The notes beneath the pieces were generated by a model, which worked only from the letters and a program-made list of their open reading frames with translations, made no database searches and had not been told where the DNA came from. From MED-G17 sp963991985 (GTDB lineage Bacteria > Bacteroidota > Bacteroidia > NS11-12g > UBA9320): 64,000 nucleotides of DNA. The stretch is taken from the NCBI GenBank assembly GCA_963991985.1, contig CAXDRX010000007.1:1-64000 (forward strand), read 5' to 3'. Every line of letters starts with the position of its first letter. Position 1 is the first letter of the stretch. The translations under genes and the position numbers were made by a program. Shown one piece after another: positions 16,127 through 25,229 of the stretch.

Positions 16127-16579
16127 TTGACTTTAGTATTCTCCACAAAACTCCCCTATTCCATGCATTGGGTTTTCTCTAAGCTGAACAAAGAAATGTT
16201 TGAAGCTTTGCAACCGCCCAATTTTCTTGCCAAAATAGAATCTTATGGAGGCGAACAAGTTGGAGATACTGTTTGTGTTTTTTTGAGAGGAATACGGCAG
16301 AAAATGAAAGTTAGAATTAGCGAACGACGCCTAACTGAAAATCATTGCTATTTTGTCGATAGAGGTGAGGTTTTGCCCTTAGGACTGAGTGCATGGCAAC
16401 ACAAACACCACGTCTATAAGCATGGTGAAAACCAAAGTATACTTACCGATGAAATATTTTTGGATCATCCTTCCATTGTTGGTCGTTATTTAAGCTTTGC
16501 CGTGGTAAAACTATTTTTGGTTTTGAGATCTTTTCAATACCGCATATATTTTAAAAAATCATGGAAAAGCAGCAAGTAA
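16127..16579 (+). CDS. SRPBCC/START-like ligand-binding protein
   Basis: 150 residues from TTG 16127; ATG 16163 is an alternative but would remove the first beta strand (LVFSTKLPYS) that homologues keep. The pattern of an N-terminal strand, VFSKLNKEMFEALQPP, IESYGGEQVGD, VDRGEVLPLGLSAWQHKHHV and a final long helix fits the SRPBCC fold, a helix-grip domain that holds lipids or other hydrophobic ligands. The last 19 bases overlap the following hydrolase gene, implying coupled translation. The ligand is unknown; the neighbouring hydrolase and FAD oxidoreductase suggest lipid or isoprenoid metabolism. Confidence 0.6.
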   Translation: MTLVFSTKLPYSMHWVFSKLNKEMFEALQPPNFLAKIESYGGEQVGDTVCVFLRGIRQKMKVRISERRLTENHCYFVDRGEVLPLGLSAWQHKHHVYKHGENQSILTDEIFLDHPSIVGRYLSFAVVKLFLVLRSFQYRIYFKKSWKSSK

Positions 16580-17388
16580 AATTCAAAGGTGCTAAGGAAA
16601 AAAATATCCATTTGGATTTTTATCACAATCCCAAAATTGTTTCAAAAGCATTGGTTCTGTTTGTGCACGGATTCAAAGGCTTTAAGGATTGGGGACCTTG
16701 GGAACTGATGAGCAACAATTTTGTGAAGGCGGGATTTGCCTTTGCAAAATTCAACTTTTCTTTCAACGGAATCGAGGATAATCCAGAAGAAATAACAGAT
16801 CTGGAAAGCTTTTCAGAAAATAATTTAAGTACTGAAATTCAAGAACTGGGAATTGTTTTGGATGAATTGAAAAATTTGGCATTCAATGAAATTTTTGGCA
16901 ATAAAATTTATCTCATTGGACATAGTAAGGGTGGTGGTTTGGCCATTTTAAATGCAGTCTATGACCAAAGGATAGAAAAAGTGGCTTCGTGGGCAGGAGT
17001 TTGTAGCTTTAATAGATTTGCTGCACATGAAAGTCCCAAAAAATGGAAAGAAGACGGCAAAATATATTTACCAAACAAACGAACAGGTCAATTATTTCCG
17101 GTAAAATATCAATATTACGAAGATTATCATGCCAACAAAGACAAACTTGATATCCTAGTACAAGCAAGAAAGTTTGACAAACCTCTATTGCTTGTGCATG
17201 GGACCAAGGACGAAACCGTACCCTTGAAAGAAGCAAAAAGGCTCAACGAAGTCATACCTCAATCCATTTTAATTGAAATAGAGGGTGCCAACCATGTTTT
17301 TGGATCATATCATAAATTCCTAGAAGATGAACTGCCTGATGACTTAAAACAAGTTGTAGAAGAAACCATTGAATTTTTTGACTTATAA
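16561..17388 (+). CDS. Alpha/beta hydrolase (dienelactone hydrolase-like)
   Basis: 275 residues, no signal peptide. The oxyanion motif is LFVHGFKGFKDW, the nucleophile is Ser122 in GHSKGG, the acid Asp lies in HGTKDETVP and the His in EGANHVFG. The overall form resembles cytoplasmic S9-like or YitV-type hydrolases. The start lies within the SRPBCC gene and the stop directly abuts the ATG of the FAD oxidoreductase, so the three form an operon. The substrate is probably a hydrophobic ester or thioester, but that is inferred. Confidence 0.82.
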   Translation: MEKQQVKFKGAKEKNIHLDFYHNPKIVSKALVLFVHGFKGFKDWGPWELMSNNFVKAGFAFAKFNFSFNGIEDNPEEITDLESFSENNLSTEIQELGIVLDELKNLAFNEIFGNKIYLIGHSKGGGLAILNAVYDQRIEKVASWAGVCSFNRFAAHESPKKWKEDGKIYLPNKRTGQLFPVKYQYYEDYHANKDKLDILVQARKFDKPLLLVHGTKDETVPLKEAKRLNEVIPQSILIEIEGANHVFGSYHKFLEDELPDDLKQVVEETIEFFDL

Positions 17389-18606
17389 ATGACCCATAAG
17401 CGAGTAGCCATTATCGGAGCGGGGATGTCTGGACTTACCGCAGCCCTTCACCTTAAACGTTCAAAAATAGCTTTTGATGTTTATGAGAAATCTGCGGAAG
17501 TTGGTGGTAGAATAAAATCAGAAATCGTTGAGGGTTTGATTGTCGACCATGGTTTTCAGATTTTTTTGACTTCTTATCCTGAGGCGCTTAATGTGGTAAA
17601 TTACGCCACTCTCGATCTAATTCCCTTAAAAAAAGCTTTTGTATTGTGCAAGAACCGAAAAAAATATTTTTTGGAATACCCCGATGGCAGTTACCAACAG
17701 GTGATAAAAATGATCCGTTACTCGTTTATGGATTTGAAGTCCATCTGGAATATGATTAAAATGGTGGTTTATCTGAGAAGCACTAGCTTAAAGAAGATTT
17801 TTGATCAGCCCGACATCCCAACAGAAGAATTTCTCCGCAAAAAAGGGTTTTCCAAAGTTTTTATTGAACATACATTACAACCCTTTTTAAAAGGTATCTT
17901 TTTGGAAAATCAATTGAAAACATCTAGTAAGGTATTTCAATATGTTTTGAAAATGATGCTGGCAGGAAGCGTTGTGGTTCCAAGTAATGGCATCGGAGCT
18001 ATTCCAAAACAGTTGTTTCATAGTATTGGAAAAAATCATTTTCATTTTTTTAAAACCGTTAAAAAAATAAATGATGACGAAATTCTTTTTGAAGACGGCC
18101 AGGTCATCAATGCTGATTTTATTATTGACACAAGACCTCAATCCCCCATTGCGCCCGCAAACCAAAATAGTCTATTTGTATTTGTCACGCCAAAAAAAGT
18201 TCTCCCATCTTATGACCTTGCTGTTTTTGAAAACAATGATTTGGGCATCAGCAATTTAATTCAATTCAGCAATTTTTATAAAAATTCAAAACAGGAAGAA
18301 TACGTGGGTATTTCTGTCAACAATACGATAGAAAAAAACCGGAAATTGAGACCAGAAAAATTGTTGACCTATATTCAACAATATTTTGATACAAGCCATT
18401 GGAAATGGATAAAAACACATCATATCCCCTACGGCCTGAACAATCAAGAGAAGGTTACTTATTCCAACAGAAAAAAAGTGCTTTCACAAAAAAGCAGATA
18501 TTACCAGGCCGGCGACTGGATGCTTTATGGGTCTAGCAATGCAGCAATTCACAGCGGGAAATGGGTCGCAGAAGCCATCATTCAAAGAATTCAGGCAGGC
18601 GATTAA
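17389..18606 (+). CDS. FAD-dependent oxidoreductase (amine oxidase / phytoene-desaturase-like)
   Basis: 405 residues. An N-terminal Rossmann motif VAIIGAGMSGLTAALHL, acidic strand end FDVYEKSAEVGGRIKSE and C-terminal QAGDWMLYGSSNAAIHSGKWVAEAI form the usual two-part FAD site of the flavin amine oxidase and protoporphyrinogen/phytoene-type superfamily. FLKGIFLEN is typical of the squalene/carotenoid-related members. The reaction is likely oxidation of an isoprenoid or amine. It is the last gene of the SRPBCC-hydrolase run, with only four bases before the convergent dnaN stop. Confidence 0.82.
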   Translation: MTHKRVAIIGAGMSGLTAALHLKRSKIAFDVYEKSAEVGGRIKSEIVEGLIVDHGFQIFLTSYPEALNVVNYATLDLIPLKKAFVLCKNRKKYFLEYPDGSYQQVIKMIRYSFMDLKSIWNMIKMVVYLRSTSLKKIFDQPDIPTEEFLRKKGFSKVFIEHTLQPFLKGIFLENQLKTSSKVFQYVLKMMLAGSVVVPSNGIGAIPKQLFHSIGKNHFHFFKTVKKINDDEILFEDGQVINADFIIDTRPQSPIAPANQNSLFVFVTPKKVLPSYDLAVFENNDLGISNLIQFSNFYKNSKQEEYVGISVNNTIEKNRKLRPEKLLTYIQQYFDTSHWKWIKTHHIPYGLNNQEKVTYSNRKKVLSQKSRYYQAGDWMLYGSSNAAIHSGKWVAEAIIQRIQAGD

Positions 18607-18610
18607 AATG

Positions 18611-19732
18611 TTAACCGTTGTTTAGCATCATGGGCATAATGAGCATAAGCAGATTTTCATTTTCTGCCTGTTCAGAAGGCAACAAGATACCCGCCCGATT
18701 GGGGTCACTCAATTCTAAGCTTACTTCGGAAGTGGTCATGTTGGACAACATATCAACCAGATACCTTGCATTAAAGCCAATTTCAATATCTGCACCCGAA
18801 TAGCTAACCGACAACCTTTCTGTTCCTTCATTGGCCATATCTAAATCTTCTGCGCTAAGCGTCATTTCACTACCTGCCAATTTCAGTCTAATCTGTTGAG
18901 TAGTTTTGTTTGCATAAATGGCTATTCTCTTCACCGATTGCAAAAATTGGCTTCGATCGATTTTCAATTTATTGGGATTGTCATCCGGAATGACCGCATT
19001 ATAGTCGGGATATTTTTCATCTATCAATCTACTCACTATCACTACCTTACCAAAAGAAAAGAATACATTGTTTTGATTGTAATCCATCTGCACATTGCCT
19101 TGGCTACCGGAGAGTGTGCTTTTGAGTTGGGTCAATGCTTTCTTGGGCACTATAAAGCTTGTAGAAGAGGAAGAATTTATCCCTAGTCTTTGGCATCGGA
19201 CCAACCGATTTGCGTCTGTCGCGACGAAATTTATTTGTTTCTGCCCCAGCTCAAAGTACACCCCGGTGAGGTTCTGCCTTAATTCGTCGTTGCTGGTGGC
19301 AAAAAGTGTTTTAGCAATGGACTCTTCAAGTGTTTCTGATGAAATTTGAAGACTTTCTTCGGCATTATGGTTTGGCGTTTTCGGGAAGTCTTCGCCCGGT
19401 TCACCATTCAATTTATATCTTCCTGTTTCAGAGGTTATTTCTAGGGCAAAATTGCTTTCATCCACATCAAAAGTCAGAGGTTGATCGGGCAAAGAACGAA
19501 GCGTTTCCATCAACATCTTCGATGGAACTGCTACAGAAATATTGCCGTCCGACTGAACATCCAGTTCGGTGGTAATGGTGGTTTCCAAGTCTGTGGCTGT
19601 AATTTTTAAGTTGCCATCGGAGATATCAAATAAAAAATTATCCAATATGGGCAAAATAGGTTTGCTTACCACAACACCGCCAATGGTTTGCAGGTTTTGC
19701 AACAATATTTTTGAGTTAACAATGAACTTCAT
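18611..19732 (-). CDS. dnaN: DNA polymerase III beta subunit (sliding clamp)
   Basis: 373 residues with three clamp repeats: the first begins MKFIVNSKILLQNLQTIGGV, the second near SLQISSETLEESIAKTLFATS, the third near NKLKIDRSQFLQSVKRIAIY. The C-terminal LIMPMML is the characteristic clamp end. It encircles DNA as a dimer and tethers polymerase. Unlike in many bacteria it is not beside dnaA or recF; it follows the valS-permease-glycosyltransferase group after a 68-base gap with a TATTTTTTTG run that may carry its own promoter. Confidence 0.96.
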   Translation of the reverse strand: MKFIVNSKILLQNLQTIGGVVVSKPILPILDNFLFDISDGNLKITATDLETTITTELDVQSDGNISVAVPSKMLMETLRSLPDQPLTFDVDESNFALEITSETGRYKLNGEPGEDFPKTPNHNAEESLQISSETLEESIAKTLFATSNDELRQNLTGVYFELGQKQINFVATDANRLVRCQRLGINSSSSTSFIVPKKALTQLKSTLSGSQGNVQMDYNQNNVFFSFGKVVIVSRLIDEKYPDYNAVIPDDNPNKLKIDRSQFLQSVKRIAIYANKTTQQIRLKLAGSEMTLSAEDLDMANEGTERLSVSYSGADIEIGFNARYLVDMLSNMTTSEVSLELSDPNRAGILLPSEQAENENLLMLIMPMMLNNG

Positions 19733-19800
19733 AAACTTTGTGGTTTCAACACTTCAAAAAAATACAATAAGAGCCAATAAAACTAATGTTTCCTAAATTC

Positions 19801-21003
19801 TTATTTTTTTGATGTAAATGCTTGGTTTGGAAAAATAATTTTTGCCATGTGTAATGCGGTATTTTCAATGCTGTAACGTTTTTTGAGCTTACCTCTCATC
19901 TGTTCAATGGTCTTGGTTTCAATTTTTTCAATTTCTTTTTGGGCAAGCAGAAACTCACCCAAATCATTGGCTACAATAGTCGTTTTGAGCAGTTCCTCCG
20001 GTATTCCTTGACAACCGATTCGGGTAGAGACAATCACTTTCCCTTGAGCAACTGCCTCCAACAATTTTATGCGTATACCGCTACCAGCTTTAATGGGAAT
20101 CAAGCATATAGATTTGTCTTTCAAAAACGTTTCTTTATCTTCAACTTCACCATGGACATAGACTTTGTCTAATTTCATTTTTTTTAGAAATACCGGGCAA
20201 TTTCTTCCCGCAATATGAAGCTCTATTTCCTTATTTTTCTGAACAAGCGTAGGCCATATGTTTTTTAAAAACCACTGGAGAGAATCAATATTGGCTGGCC
20301 AATCCAAAGCCCCCAAATGGTACCACTTGTTAGAATTTATTTTAGCATTGATGGTTTTTTTTGGAATTTCTATCCCCGTAGGAACTACATAATTTCTAGA
20401 TTGCCCACTGCATACTTTTCCTTTTTCACGATCATTTTCGGTCACCCAAGCAATTGAATCAAAAAGAGGTATATTTTTCTTTTCAAACTGACGTAGTCTT
20501 TTGGTCAAATGAAGTAGATACGCTTTCTTGATCTTATTTTTTTCACTTTTGGCTCGTCTCTCCCATATTTCAGACTCCATGTTGTGCTGCCTCAAAATAC
20601 ATGGAGCTTTCGTCATACTTCTAACAATGGGTAAATAGGGTGCCATAAAAATGGTTTCAAATTGAATGGCATCAAACTCCTCTTGGTCTAGTTTGTCTTT
20701 GATATATCGGGCCAATTCCGGATGATAAAATCTTGTAATGTTGTAGGATTTTCGGTTGATCAAGTGAGTGAATGCGCCCCATATTTTAACATCTGTATCT
20801 AATTTGAAAAAATAGACCTTGGCCAATTTTTCCAACTTGGCTCGAGCTTGGGTTAAGTTTATTTGATGTTTTTTTGCTGCGATGCCTATGAAATGGGTTT
20901 CTATTCCAAGATTTTTGTATCCTTTAAGGAAGTTATAAATCATAATGGCACCTCCATCTTTCAAGGGGTGAGGTATACGATGAGAAATATTGAGCAGTTT
21001 CAT
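19801..21003 (-). CDS. Glycosyltransferase, GT4-like
   Basis: 400 residues. The N-terminal half has HRIPHPLKDGGAIMIYNFLKG and RQHNMESEIWERRAK; the C-terminal half has PTGIEIP, LGALDWPANIDSLQWFLKNIWP, HIAGRNCP, VHGEVED and KAGSGIRIKLLEAVAQGKVIVSTRIGCQGIP with a family-4 type donor-binding Glu in LLEAVAQG. It probably adds a sugar to a surface glycan or LPS from a nucleotide sugar. The four-base ATGA overlap with the LptF/G permease gene upstream suggests a joint role in LPS assembly; this is inference. Confidence 0.85.
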   Translation of the reverse strand: MKLLNISHRIPHPLKDGGAIMIYNFLKGYKNLGIETHFIGIAAKKHQINLTQARAKLEKLAKVYFFKLDTDVKIWGAFTHLINRKSYNITRFYHPELARYIKDKLDQEEFDAIQFETIFMAPYLPIVRSMTKAPCILRQHNMESEIWERRAKSEKNKIKKAYLLHLTKRLRQFEKKNIPLFDSIAWVTENDREKGKVCSGQSRNYVVPTGIEIPKKTINAKINSNKWYHLGALDWPANIDSLQWFLKNIWPTLVQKNKEIELHIAGRNCPVFLKKMKLDKVYVHGEVEDKETFLKDKSICLIPIKAGSGIRIKLLEAVAQGKVIVSTRIGCQGIPEELLKTTIVANDLGEFLLAQKEIEKIETKTIEQMRGKLKKRYSIENTALHMAKIIFPNQAFTSKK

Positions 21004-22520
21004 GATTTTTTATTTTTCGCTTGAATCGAGAAGTATTCTTTTTTTCTCCATATTTTCAACCAAAAATCTGCTTCAAAAAACTTGACTTCTTTTGATGCGG
21101 CATAGGTAAGTAAAATTGCCAACGGAGAGAGCAAAAAAGTACTCATCCACATACCCAATAAAGGGCTGATCTGTCCCTCTTTGGCCAACTTTTCACCCAA
21201 AACATTAATAATATGGTACACGATAAACATCAATATAGAGACGACCAGAGGCAAACCAAATCCGCCCTTCCGAATGATGGCCCCCAGTGAAGCTCCAATA
21301 AAAAATAAAAGGATCACACTTACGGCCAGCGTAAATTTTTGGTGGTAAGCTACTTGATATTTCCATTTTAACATTTTCTCCTCTCTTATTTTGTCCTTGT
21401 ATATTTTTAATCTGTTTTTTATTGCTCGTGCTCTTGATATTGCCAAGGAAAACACGTCATTGGTCTTATTGATTTTCTTTAATCCCTTATTCCTTGGTAG
21501 CAATTTACTTGTATTTCTTTCTTTTGGGATATTGGAATGCTGTACCAAAGGCATCATAGAATCCTTTACTGTTTCGATTGATTTGTACATATTTTTTGGC
21601 TCGGATATTTCCTTTTTTGGAATTGATGGTAAATCCAAGAATTGTCTTACATAATTGAATGTGGCTTCTTTTTCTTTCTTGGTTTTCGTTTCTAAAGAAT
21701 CAATTCTCGTTTTCAACTGCTTTACATTCAGCATTCTTCGATCTTCCTTAAAAGCACTTTTACTAATCCTGCTAAATTGCAAATCAGTAAGATCAATAGC
21801 AATTTTTTGGTAACCAAAGCGGAGGATGTTGTTGGGAAAACTAATTCGATAATTTTTATCTTCAGTCATTTCTTGATAACGAAGTCCGTCATATAGGGTC
21901 AATACCATAAATCGCCGATCCTCGGTAAAAACCAGTTTGCCTTTTTTTGCCAAAATAATATCTCGATTGATGCCATTTTTTTGGTTGGCATAAATCAAAA
22001 TATCCTCAAGGAGTTCGCCATCAGCGTGTTTTTTTCCAACCTTGATGGAGTAACCGTCTAAATCGTTAAAAAAAATACCCTCTTGCAGATTCATTCCTGG
22101 CTTTTTTGTTTTGATGGAATAAAAAAGAGCTCCCCAATTTAAATTGGCCTTAGGGATCCAAACATTGGCCGTATGAAAGGCTATACCCGATAAAAATATC
22201 ATCAAAACAATCAATGGGAGCATACTTCTATAAAGCGAAATTCCCGCAGATTTTATGGCCACTAGCTCATATCGTTCTCCTAAATTTCCAAAGGTCATTA
22301 TGCTAGACAACAAAATTGCCAATGGCAATGCCAGCGGAATAAGGTGAATGGACAAATAAAAAATAAACTCTACGATAACATACCACTCAAGACCTTTGCC
22401 CACGATGTATTTGACATACTGATAAAGGGCTTGTAACAAAAAAAGGAAGAGACTGATGAAAAAAGTGACCACGAAAGGTCCAATAAAACTTTTGAGATAT
22501 AAAATGTGTAATTTCTTCAA
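21000..22520 (-). CDS. LptF/LptG-family LPS export permease (first copy)
   Basis: 506 residues with three transmembrane helices in the N-terminal part (FVVTFFISLFLFLLQALYQY onward), a long periplasmic beta-jellyroll region and three more helices at the C-terminus (LAVSVILLFFIGASLGAII). The motif GNLGERYELVAIKSAGISLYR, where the cytoplasmic loop contacts LptB, is intact. LptF and LptG with LptB2 extract LPS from the inner membrane. A second such gene lies at 30287-31387. The charged linker of about 120 residues in the middle (KKEKEATFNYV and onward) is longer than in typical LptF. The gene begins three bases after valS. Confidence 0.85.
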   Translation of the reverse strand: MKKLHILYLKSFIGPFVVTFFISLFLFLLQALYQYVKYIVGKGLEWYVIVEFIFYLSIHLIPLALPLAILLSSIMTFGNLGERYELVAIKSAGISLYRSMLPLIVLMIFLSGIAFHTANVWIPKANLNWGALFYSIKTKKPGMNLQEGIFFNDLDGYSIKVGKKHADGELLEDILIYANQKNGINRDIILAKKGKLVFTEDRRFMVLTLYDGLRYQEMTEDKNYRISFPNNILRFGYQKIAIDLTDLQFSRISKSAFKEDRRMLNVKQLKTRIDSLETKTKKEKEATFNYVRQFLDLPSIPKKEISEPKNMYKSIETVKDSMMPLVQHSNIPKERNTSKLLPRNKGLKKINKTNDVFSLAISRARAIKNRLKIYKDKIREEKMLKWKYQVAYHQKFTLAVSVILLFFIGASLGAIIRKGGFGLPLVVSILMFIVYHIINVLGEKLAKEGQISPLLGMWMSTFLLSPLAILLTYAASKEVKFFEADFWLKIWRKKEYFSIQAKNKKS

Positions 22521-22523
22521 TCC

Positions 22524-25139
22524 TTATTCTTCCAATTGTTCTTTAAGCAAATTTATTTTATGGAGGGTATCTTTCTTTTTCTGGAATTCTTTCTCTATAA
22601 TTTCTCCTTTGGCATTCTTTATGAATTTTTCATTGCTTAGTTTTTTCTCTATTCCCAATAGAAACTTTTTCAACCTTTCTATTTCGTTTATAATGTTTTC
22701 CTTGTTGTCTTCAGTCTTCTCCAAGCCTTCAAATTGTAATACAAACTCATGTGTATGAACTAATATTTTGCTGCCTTCCATCACGCCCTCAAAAGCAATA
22801 CTGGAAACATTCGCCATTTTCTTAATCAGGTCTTCAAAAGTTGAATAATTGACTCTTTCTTCCGGAGCAATATTGGTAGAAATTTGACATGACATTTTGG
22901 GACTTATATTTTTTTTGCTTCGGAAGGCTCTTATTTGAACAATTAAAGCCAAGAAATCTCCTACCTCAGACGTGGGTTTGTCTATTGGATAAGTCTCAGG
23001 CCATAATTCTTTGTTGATAAAGCTTTTATGACCCAACGCATGCCACAATTCTTCTGTGATGAAAGGCATAAATGGATGTAGTAACTTAAGAATTTTTCCA
23101 AAAACATCTAAAAATTCATTTCGGACTGTTAATGGCATCTGTTCTTCATGGCTTGGTTTAATCATTTCTAAGTACCACGAACAAAAATCTTCCCAAACAA
23201 ACTTATACAAGGTTGTGATGGCTTCAGAAAAGCGATAGGCTTCCAGTTGTTGGTTTGTTTTGTCCAAGCATCGGTTAAACCTATCTTTTATCCAAATAGA
23301 TATGTGTAGCTGATTTTTGGAGTAAAAATTGGAAGGTTTCTCTGAGCAATTTAGACCCGACACGAATCGGTAAGCATTCCATAGTTTATTGGCAAAGTTT
23401 CGTCCTTGCTTGCACAAAGTTTCATCAAATAAAATATCATTTCCTGCCGGGGCACTCGATAAGATCCCAAAACGTACTGCATCTGTTCCATATTCATCCA
23501 TTAAGGCCATGGCATCCGGAGAGTTGCCCAAAGATTTGGACATTTTTCTTCCCTGTTTGTCGCGAACAATTCCGGTAAAGTATACCTTTTTGAAAGGTTT
23601 TTTTGTCTCAAAATAATGACCCGCCATTATCATTCTGGCAATCCAAAAAAAGAGTATATCTGGTCCTGTAACAATATCGTTTGCGGGATAATAATATTGA
23701 AATTCCTTATTGTTTGGATCATTTACACCGTTGAAAACACTTAGTGGCCAAAGCCAGCTACTAAACCAAGTATCCAGAACATCTTCGTCTTGGGCTAGGT
23801 CTTCTATTTTGCCGATAAAACCTTTTTGTTTTGCCAATTGGTATGCTTTTTCTTTGCTTTCCGCAACAACAATTTCGTCATTAAAATAATAGGCCGGTAT
23901 TCGTTGACCCCACCAAAGTTGCCTACTAATGCACCAATCTTTTATATTTTCCATCCAATGGCGATAGGTTTGAACATATTTGTTTGGAACAAAGACTATT
24001 TCATTGTCCAATACCTCACTTAAAACTTTCGGATGATTTGCCATGAATTTTTTCATATCCACAAACCATTGCTCACTCAAGCGGGATTCGACTACTGCAT
24101 TTGTCCTTTCTGACCGTCCTACCTTGTTTTGATAAGCGTCAATCTTTGATAGAGCCCCTCTCATTTTCAACTCATCTGCTGTTTTTTCTCTTGCTGTAAA
24201 ACGATTTACTCCAACGAAAAAGCCCGCAAGGTCGTTTAGCGTGCCATTGGGATTGAAAATATCTATAATCTCTAAATCATGTTTTATACCCAATTCATAA
24301 TCGTTTGAATCATGAGCAGGCGTTACTTTTAGCGCGCCTGTGCCAAAATCCATTTGGACATATTCATCTGAAATTATGGGTATCTCTCTCTCAACAATCG
24401 GAACAATAGCGGTTTTTCCAATCAAATGTTGATATCGAGAATCCTCAGGATGAACGGCAATGCCCGAATCGCCAAACAATGTTTCTGGCCGTGTCGTCGC
24501 AATGGTTAAGAATTCTTTTGTTTCTTTAATTTGGTAGCGTATGTGATATAAATTTGATTGTTCTTCATGGTAAATCACTTCCTCATCGCTCAGGGCAGTA
24601 AGACCTTTAGGGTCCCAATTGACCATTCGTTTCCCTCGATATACATAGCCATCTTGATGCATTTTTACAAATGTCTGCACAACAGATTGATACAGATCTT
24701 CTTCCATTGTAAATCTAGTTCGATCCCAATCACAACTGCAGCCCAGCTTTTGTAATTGCTCTAAAATAATACCTCCATACTTGTCTTTCCATTCAAAGGC
24801 ATATTTCATAAAACGTTCTCTACCAATATCACTTTTCTTGATTCCCTTTTCCCTCAGCATTTTTACAACTTTAGCTTCTGTAGCAATGGAAGCATGATCC
24901 ATCCCTGGCAGCCAAAGCGCATTTTTGCCCAACATCCTTGCTCTTCTTACCAAAACATCTTGCAAAGTATTGTTCAAAATATGCCCCATATGCAAGACAC
25001 CGGTAATATTTGGCGGAGGAATCAAAACTGTATAAGGTTCCCGCTCGTCCACCTCAGAAGCAAAAGCTTTTGCCTTTAACCAAGCTTGATACCATTTGCT
25101 TTCCACCTCCTCAGGACGATAATGTTTTGAAATCAACAT
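22524..25139 (-). CDS. valS: Valyl-tRNA synthetase
   Basis: The start chosen is ATG 25139 (MLISKHYRPEEVESKWY, 871 residues), the conserved beginning; a -7 box lies just upstream, which excludes the longer reading. Class I motifs are HMGH in PPNITGVLHMGH and KMSKS in GRKMSKSLGN; an editing domain with TTRPETLFGD is present; the C-terminus ends in a coiled-coil arm. It charges tRNA-Val and edits mischarged Thr. It leads the minus-strand group with the permease, glycosyltransferase and dnaN. Confidence 0.97.
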   Translation of the reverse strand: MLISKHYRPEEVESKWYQAWLKAKAFASEVDEREPYTVLIPPPNITGVLHMGHILNNTLQDVLVRRARMLGKNALWLPGMDHASIATEAKVVKMLREKGIKKSDIGRERFMKYAFEWKDKYGGIILEQLQKLGCSCDWDRTRFTMEEDLYQSVVQTFVKMHQDGYVYRGKRMVNWDPKGLTALSDEEVIYHEEQSNLYHIRYQIKETKEFLTIATTRPETLFGDSGIAVHPEDSRYQHLIGKTAIVPIVEREIPIISDEYVQMDFGTGALKVTPAHDSNDYELGIKHDLEIIDIFNPNGTLNDLAGFFVGVNRFTAREKTADELKMRGALSKIDAYQNKVGRSERTNAVVESRLSEQWFVDMKKFMANHPKVLSEVLDNEIVFVPNKYVQTYRHWMENIKDWCISRQLWWGQRIPAYYFNDEIVVAESKEKAYQLAKQKGFIGKIEDLAQDEDVLDTWFSSWLWPLSVFNGVNDPNNKEFQYYYPANDIVTGPDILFFWIARMIMAGHYFETKKPFKKVYFTGIVRDKQGRKMSKSLGNSPDAMALMDEYGTDAVRFGILSSAPAGNDILFDETLCKQGRNFANKLWNAYRFVSGLNCSEKPSNFYSKNQLHISIWIKDRFNRCLDKTNQQLEAYRFSEAITTLYKFVWEDFCSWYLEMIKPSHEEQMPLTVRNEFLDVFGKILKLLHPFMPFITEELWHALGHKSFINKELWPETYPIDKPTSEVGDFLALIVQIRAFRSKKNISPKMSCQISTNIAPEERVNYSTFEDLIKKMANVSSIAFEGVMEGSKILVHTHEFVLQFEGLEKTEDNKENIINEIERLKKFLLGIEKKLSNEKFIKNAKGEIIEKEFQKKKDTLHKINLLKEQLEE

Positions 25140-25147
25140 TTCGGTGG

Positions 25148-25155
25148 CAAATGTA
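25148..25155 (-). promoter_or_regulatory. -7 box of valS
   Basis: An exact TACATTTG followed by CCACCG, eight bases before the valS ATG. The CCA extension matches the boxes of both tRNA-Leu genes. The upstream TTG element is not clear. Confidence 0.45.
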
Positions 25156-25229
25156 CGCTCTGTTTTGATTGTATGCCTCCTTGAACGATTTTTAGACCTA
25201 AAATGTAAACTTTTGGCCATTTTTGTAGT

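Noticed and set aside
16127..16161. ATG 16163 as the start of the SRPBCC gene
   Set aside because: It would delete the first beta strand of the fold; the TTG at 16127 fits better, though this is not certain.
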